Origin: Parachlorella kessleri
Taxonomy: Eukaryota; Chlorophyta; Trebouxiophyceae; Chlorellales; Chlorellaceae
Direction of reading: 5' to 3'
DNA: 64,000 bases
Assembly (NCBI GenBank): GCA_001598975.1
Contig: BBXU01000345.1
Span: 1 to 64,000, forward strand
This document shows positions 58,601 to 64,000 of the stretch, piece by piece. The notes beneath the pieces are model-generated. The model worked only from the letters and a program-made list of their open reading frames with translations, had not been told where the DNA came from and did not search any database. Every line of letters starts with the position of its first letter. The first letter of the stretch is position 1. The translations under genes and the position numbers were made by a program.

Positions 58601-61600
58601 GAGCCGTGCGACCTACGAGCAGCTAGCGGGCCAGGCAGCGGCTTTAGCTTGCCCCGGCACCCACAGCAGCAGCAGCAGCAGCAATCAAGGGCAGGGCAGC
58701 AGTTGCAGCAGCACCACCACCAGCAGGAGCCACAGCAAGGACACGATCTAGAACAGCCACCAGCTGGGCAAGAGCAGCAGGCGCAACAGCAACGCCAGCG
58801 GCATGGGGCGCCTCACGAAGCCCCACCCAGTCTTGCCCTTACAAGTGGCAGCGATACTGCCATGGCAGCAGCCACTGACAGCTGGGGTGACGATGACCTT
58901 GATACAGACATGCTGGCGGCGGCTGAGGCCACAGCTATGCAGTGCCTGCAGCAGGCGGCGCCCGCCGAGGCACCCACGGGGGAGGCACAGACAGTAGCAA
59001 ACCAGCAGGAGCAGCAGCAGCAGCAACCGTCAGATGGCTTAGCAAGGCCCAGGTACCCTGGTGACCGTGAAGAGGTCCATTACAGCATCACAGAGATCAT
59101 TACCTCGGATCATGACCAGGTTCTGCGGCTGTTCAACAAGCACAAGGTGCGCATATACCACCTGCGTCCGTTAACTGGTGGCGCGCTTATCTCTTGGCCC
59201 TCATTAGAGTTGGAGCGTATAACATCAGACGCTATCACTGGTTGTGTCATGCACCGTCTCCCGCTTTGCAACTCACGGACCGCTTATATGTGGCCTGAAT
59301 GCAGGGACGTGAGGTCTTTGCTCACTTGCGCACTCCCTGGGCAGACCTGCCGTACCGAGTGGGCGACGAGGTCAACCTGGTGGCGCGCTTGGATGACTTT
59401 GATGGCCAGCTGCACTGCCTGCTGGACATGGAGAATGGGATGCTGGTGCTGCACCCGGATGTCCTGCTTTCTGGTGAGTTGCTCTGCAATGTTTGCCTGA
59501 TATCCTGGAGAGAAAGCGTTGTGCAGAGCACGTGGCCAGTTGCTGGGGTGTGGGGGATTTGAGAGGGTCCGGCACCTGCTTGCAACTGGCAGTTTGAGCG
59601 CATAATATGGATATGTTTCTGCAGGGACTCGCATTACGGGCAGCAACAGCTGTCCACGCCAGTCCATTCTGGATGAGAAGATAGCAGGGGATGGTAGCTC
59701 TGCGGCTGCCGTGCAGGGAACCCTCCAGCACTCTTTGATACAGGTGTGCCTAGTGTCACATTATGTGGGTACCTCAGATAAGCAACCTGAAATAGAGGGG
59801 CCTGGCATGACAGCTCCAGCAATGTAGTTACTTGCAAGGTGATATAAGGGGACACCACCTTACGGGCAGAGGGACTCCAGCCGGCCCAGTTATGAAAAAA
59901 GCTCTTTGCTCATTCCCTACCAGAGTCTGTACATCTGCTTTCGTGCAGGCCGCACTCCAGGACAACTTGCGCAGTGCTCGGGAGCTGCACCGCAAAGCCG
60001 AGGAAGTCGTTGCTGCCAGCACAGAGGCCCTACTTGAGGTTGACATGGACGAGGCTGCGGCACTGGCTTACTTGAAGGAGGCCACACCTGGAATTCTCAG
60101 GTGATGGGTTGTTGAGCTACCAGAGGTCGGATCAGGCGCCCTGCCTGCTGATGTGTTGTGGAGGCAAGCGATGCGAGTGGTTGATAGCGTAGAGGGGAGC
60201 TTGACCCTGTTCCAGGAGCCCTGCAAGCAATTTGCAAAGTAATGCTGGCGGAGTATCAAGCCATAACAGACATGCTTGCTACATTGTTTTGTGGCTTCTT
60301 TGCGTTCTAAGCAAATGAGTCTTGTGCCTGTCCTGCTTGCTAAAGGTGGATGTCCCGCTTCCTCAAGGAGATGCCGGGCCAGGATGGGCTGGTCAGTGGC
60401 GGATTTGACCCAGTTACTAATCAGGAGATCAACCGCTGCGTGGCTGTACAGGTAGACCGGGAAGCCCCCGTCCTGGGGTTTATGTTGGGTTGCAAGTTTC
60501 CTACGTTGCTTTTCTGTGCTACCAAGCCTGATGGGTTGCGTGCCGCCAAAGCCTGCTTTCCCTGCGCGGTTTGACATGACTGCCATGCATGAGGTCTCCA
60601 CCAAACAGGTCGTCCATTTGCGACACCAGTAGCTAGCAGGGCCCTGCTTGCATGCACAGCCATCGGGCAGGGCATCAAGCAACTGGAAACCAAAGCCATG
60701 ACGCAGGAGGTGGTGGACATTGAAGAGAGCATCTGGTCTACCAAGTTTGGCATTAAGGGCATGGTGGACATTAGTGTCACCCTTGGGCTGGGAGAGCCTG
60801 CATCTGCAAGGCAAAAACAGGCAGGCGCTGCCTAGAAGGCTGGCTGTTGGCTTTGTGGTAACCGCGCAATGCTGCTTTGTGGCTGGTGAACACATTACAG
60901 TGCAGGTGACAGGGTGTCCGCTCTGTGGTGTATGTCGCAAGTCATCTAATGTGTTTGCATATGTCCTACACAGTGCACATTTTGCTAAGTGTGTAACAGC
61001 GCAGGCGTGATTACCCGGGTGCTTTTCTTACTTTGCTGTTGCAGCAGCTCCAGCCGAAGGGCTGGGCCAAGACCGCAGTGGTGCCTCAGCACCACCAGCA
61101 GCAGCAACAGCAGGGCGGCATGCAGCTGGAGTCTGTAATCGCCCCTGTCGAGATCAAGACCGGCAAGCCACATGACAGCCACAGAGCGCAGGTTTGTGTC
61201 TTTGTACAGAAGGGACGATGTCCCCCCTTTGTTATGGTAAATTTGCATTTCATACGCTTCTGTTCGAACCTTCGGTTGCCAAGTGTGCGTCCAGAACCAT
61301 TACGTAGACGGTGCATGTGCATGCAATAACCCCGGGATATGGTGACTCACGCGTTGAGGAGCTGGCCCATTCAACCTTCCCCAGTGCTCCTTCCGCCACC
61401 CGCAGGTCCTGCTGTACCTGCTGCTGATGGAGGAACGATATGGGCGTGCCCTGGACTGGGGTCTGCTGTGGTACACCACCCACCCGAAACCGCAGCTGGT
61501 GCGGCGCAAGCCTTTTGAGCTATCCTCTCTCATGGCAGTCCGGAACAGGTGGGGCAGAGAGTTGTGCTCTTCTGGGTGCGACTAATGCTAGTGGGAGGTG

Positions 61601-64000
61601 TTGTGTGGTGGTCTTCATATGTTCACCCTTGCAGCTCAAATCACTGGTGGTAACTGACTGGTACTTGTCCTGCTGGGGAGTGGGGAAGATCTGACTCCCG
61701 CCATATCCCCATGCTGACCCGTCATGAGGCCAAAGCAACGAGCAGCTCATGCCGATAACCTCTTCTCATCAGTTGACTTTGCTTTGCGGATCTTGACGGG
61801 AACCCTGATGGTTGGTGCAGGCTGGCCTCGTTCATAAGGCGCGGCGAGATGGCGCCCCTGGCAGACTACAAGAAGCAGTGCCACTGGTGCTTCCAGAAGG
61901 AGACGTGCGCACTGTATCACAGGGTGCGCCCACCACGCCCTGTGGCTGCCTCAGCATGATCACTATCTAGTATCAGGGCAGGGTGCATGGACAGTGCTTT
62001 GCCCAGTGCAAGCTGGAGGTGGCAGGATCAAGCTTGCGGCGTGCAGGCCTCAGAACACAATATACGAGAGTAGGTTTGCAGCCTGCTGCCTGTGGCTGGT
62101 CTGCAGGCTCTGGAGGACGGGACCGCGGACAGCTTCAAGCATGTCAGTGGTGACCGCAACGACGGAGACCCGTACAACGTGCAGGGCATCTTTGACAAGA
62201 AGGCAGGGCACCTCTCACCAGCAGGTCGGCCCCTGACCCATGCAGACATGTGCTGGTCCTGAACATCTGGCATTCGTGCATATGCAGCCGCGACTTGTAG
62301 CATGTGTCACATGCATGTTTGAACTGCCCTTTGTTGCCCCGGCTGCTGCATCCTCAAATGGGGTACAACTAGGTGTGTGCCGTCATATGGCCAAGGTGCG
62401 CATCGACAAGCCGGACTTGGCAAGCATGCAGAGTGTGCCTTCCTGAAGAAGTGGACTGAGCTGGTGGATCTTGAGGAGGGGAACATCCTTACTAGACGAG
62501 CCGAGATCTGGAGCATGCCAGGTGAGAGCTGCTAGTCGATGACTCAAACGGGCCGCCAAGATCAACATTGCAAGGCGTTTTTCCCCGCCCTCGGTACTCA
62601 CTGAGGCAGTTGTCAGCCTGACTGCTCTGGGACGCAACGGAGAGCACTGTGCAACTCGCCCTCAGCCACATTCTTTTGTTTTATCAAGCCTTCCCATAAT
62701 GGCCTTGGACCGCTTGCGTGGACTGGGTTCGTGGCTTGCACTCTGCGGCTGCAGAAATATTGAACACAACCCATTGGGGGAACTCTGTTCAGGCGAGGAG
62801 CGAGAGCGTCTGGGCCGCTGCCTAGCTGGGCTGGTGCTGCAACATGTGGATGAGCAGCAGGGCTTATACACCTTTCGTCGGGCCCAGGAGGGTGGCGGCT
62901 TCTCCTCCAGCGGGGCATTTGCAGAGGGGGAGATGGTGGTGCTGAGCGTGGAAGGTGGGTGACTACAGGATGCCTGTTGCCTGTGTGCCTCTGACATCTT
63001 GATACGCGCGGAGGTAGGTGGCTAGAGCCTGCCATCTTCTGCCTTGTGCGTCTGACATGCACGCACGTGTGTGGATCGATGGGTGGTGTTATTATGTGCA
63101 CGTAGGTATGGTAGTATTTACAGCCTACAGACATGAGTATTCAAGGAGCCTTCCATGCTAATGAGGGCTCTGTAACCCGTCGCTGCCTAAAGATATCGCA
63201 GTGTGCTAACTGACAATGCGCTCATACTTACACCTACTGGAATCTTTGCAGGCCAGCATGTCACTGTAGCCCGGGCAGTGGTATATGCCCTCACAGCGGA
63301 TGCAGTGACAGTGTCCATACGCAAACCGCTCCGCCGTGGCCTGATGGCGCCAGTTGCCCTGCCCTACAGCCGTGCTGGTGACTGGCCTGGTCCAGCACCC
63401 ATGGCAGTCGATGGAGGGGAAGAAGCAGCTGGAGCTGGGGCAGGGCAAGCCAGTAGCGGCAGCTGCAAGGGTGGCAGCGCAGTGGTAGAAATAGATCCAG
63501 CTCTTCGGTGGCGGCTTGACCGTGATGATATTTCCTCCACCTTTGTGAAGTTGCGAGGCAACCTCTTCAACCTGTTCCGGGCAGACGATGAGAGGGCAGC
63601 CAGGCTTCGGCAGCTAGTGGTGGAGCAGGCACCGCCTGAGGTGGCTGCACCACAGGTGAGGATGGTAATGCAGTGGGTATGGCCGGCCTTTAGGAGCCTG
63701 CTGTAGATTTGCAGTGAGCCAGGTCAGGCGTGAGTCTCCGGGTACTGGTGAGTCCACAACAGCGTGCCGGTAAGAGCAGCTGATGTGGGGCAGGCTGGCA
63801 ATACTGAGTCTGCGGAGATTTACACGTGGTGTTATCGGAAGCAGGTTATGCCGAGGGGTTGGGTGTGTCACGTGTGTGTGAGCTCCTCAATCTCTCCTGC
63901 AGGAGGACAATGTGGATCCCACACCTGCTGGCATGAATCACGAGCAGCACGAGGCGGTGCATCGCGTGCTAGCGGCAAAGGACTATATCCTGGTGCAAGG
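55661..64000 (+). CDS. DNA2: DNA2 nuclease/helicase, 5' part (runs off window)
   Basis: This enzyme processes Okazaki flaps and resects DNA ends. Exons from the second: ends 56007; 56148-56461, 56646-56901, 57053-57142, 57313-58164, 58361-59146, 59305-59473, 59625-59743, 59949-60100, 60346-60451, ~60671-60820, 61045-61191, 61406-61548, 61821-61923, 62107-62224, 62432-62521, 62793-62954, 63252-63655, 63903 to edge. Signatures: LHPDVLLSGTRITG, first Fe-S Cys in NSCPRQSILDEK, VVDIEESIWSTKFGIKGMVD, nuclease motif PVEIKTGKPHDSHRAQ, VLLYLLLMEERYG, Cys cluster QCHWCFQKETCALYH, KKWTELVDLEEGN, and MNHEQHEAVHRVLAAKDYIL just before Walker A. The ~800-residue Gln/Ala-rich N-terminus is far longer than usual. 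It contains SITRFFD, like a PCNA-binding end. The first exon is uncertain: MTSNAQ (55661, frame 2) or a frame-1 ATG at 55576. Confidence 0.9.

Noticed and set aside
1..64000. tRNA, rRNA, autonomous transposon or viral gene
   Set aside because: No cloverleaf, rRNA block, transposase, reverse transcriptase or capsid-like sequence was found by eye; a tRNAscan and repeat search would be decisive.

Overview
The window is nuclear DNA of a green alga. Almost every gene is split into many short exons with GT...AG introns, usually ending TGCAG. Several genes have TGTAA downstream of the stop, the green-algal poly(A) signal, and a RAP-domain organelle protein, a CYP710-type sterol desaturase and an RRA-type arabinosyltransferase all fit a chlorophyte. 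A chlamydomonadalean (volvocine or Haematococcus-like) alga is my best guess, but no species can be fixed from sequence alone. There is no operon, CRISPR array, phage or plasmid feature.

Layout, left to right. 1.3-6.9 kb (-): sterol C-22 desaturase CYP710, 15 exons. 7.4-9.4 kb (-): Mediator subunit MED8. 10.4-12.6 kb (+): RAP-domain protein with an apparent frameshift. 12.9-15.7 kb (-): TAP46/IGBP1-type PP2A regulator. 16.0-17.4 kb (+): PI31-like protein with a C-terminal membrane anchor. 18.9-20.6 kb (+): secreted cysteine-rich protein with a duplicated motif. 21.9-29.9 kb (-): CCR4-NOT subunit CNOT3 (NOT3/5). 30.8-33.8 kb (-): GT77 RRA-like arabinosyltransferase. 34.3-35.0 kb (+): ENY2/Sus1. 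36.0-37.5 kb (+): class II truncated haemoglobin. 38.1-38.9 kb (+): second secreted cysteine-rich protein. 39.4-43.9 kb (-): glutathionyl-hydroquinone reductase. 44.3-49.6 kb (+): large bZIP transcription factor. 50.6-51.3 kb (-): unrecognised 125-residue protein. 53.0-54.1 kb (+): bS16 ribosomal protein with an N-terminal presequence. 55.7 kb to the right edge (+): DNA2 nuclease/helicase, cut just before its Walker A motif.

The genes are mostly unrelated housekeeping functions: transcription (MED8, ENY2, bZIP), mRNA decay (CNOT3), PP2A/TOR signalling (TAP46), replication and repair (DNA2), sterols (CYP710), cell-wall or HRGP glycosylation (GT77), organelle gene expression (RAP, bS16), redox and gas chemistry (GS-HQR, haemoglobin). 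Several start in divergent pairs over 270-440 bp (TAP46/PI31-like, GT77/ENY2, GS-HQR/bZIP).

Most exon models were built by hand so that reading phase closes at every junction and the product matches its family. The least certain parts are the 5' ends of CYP710, the RAP gene and DNA2, and the middle (low-complexity) exons of CNOT3. The most notable observations are a high share of GC-AG introns, a likely GA-AG intron in CNOT3, Trp-to-Tyr at the conserved G8 site of the haemoglobin, a duplicated secreted cysteine motif, and two dispersed repeat families.
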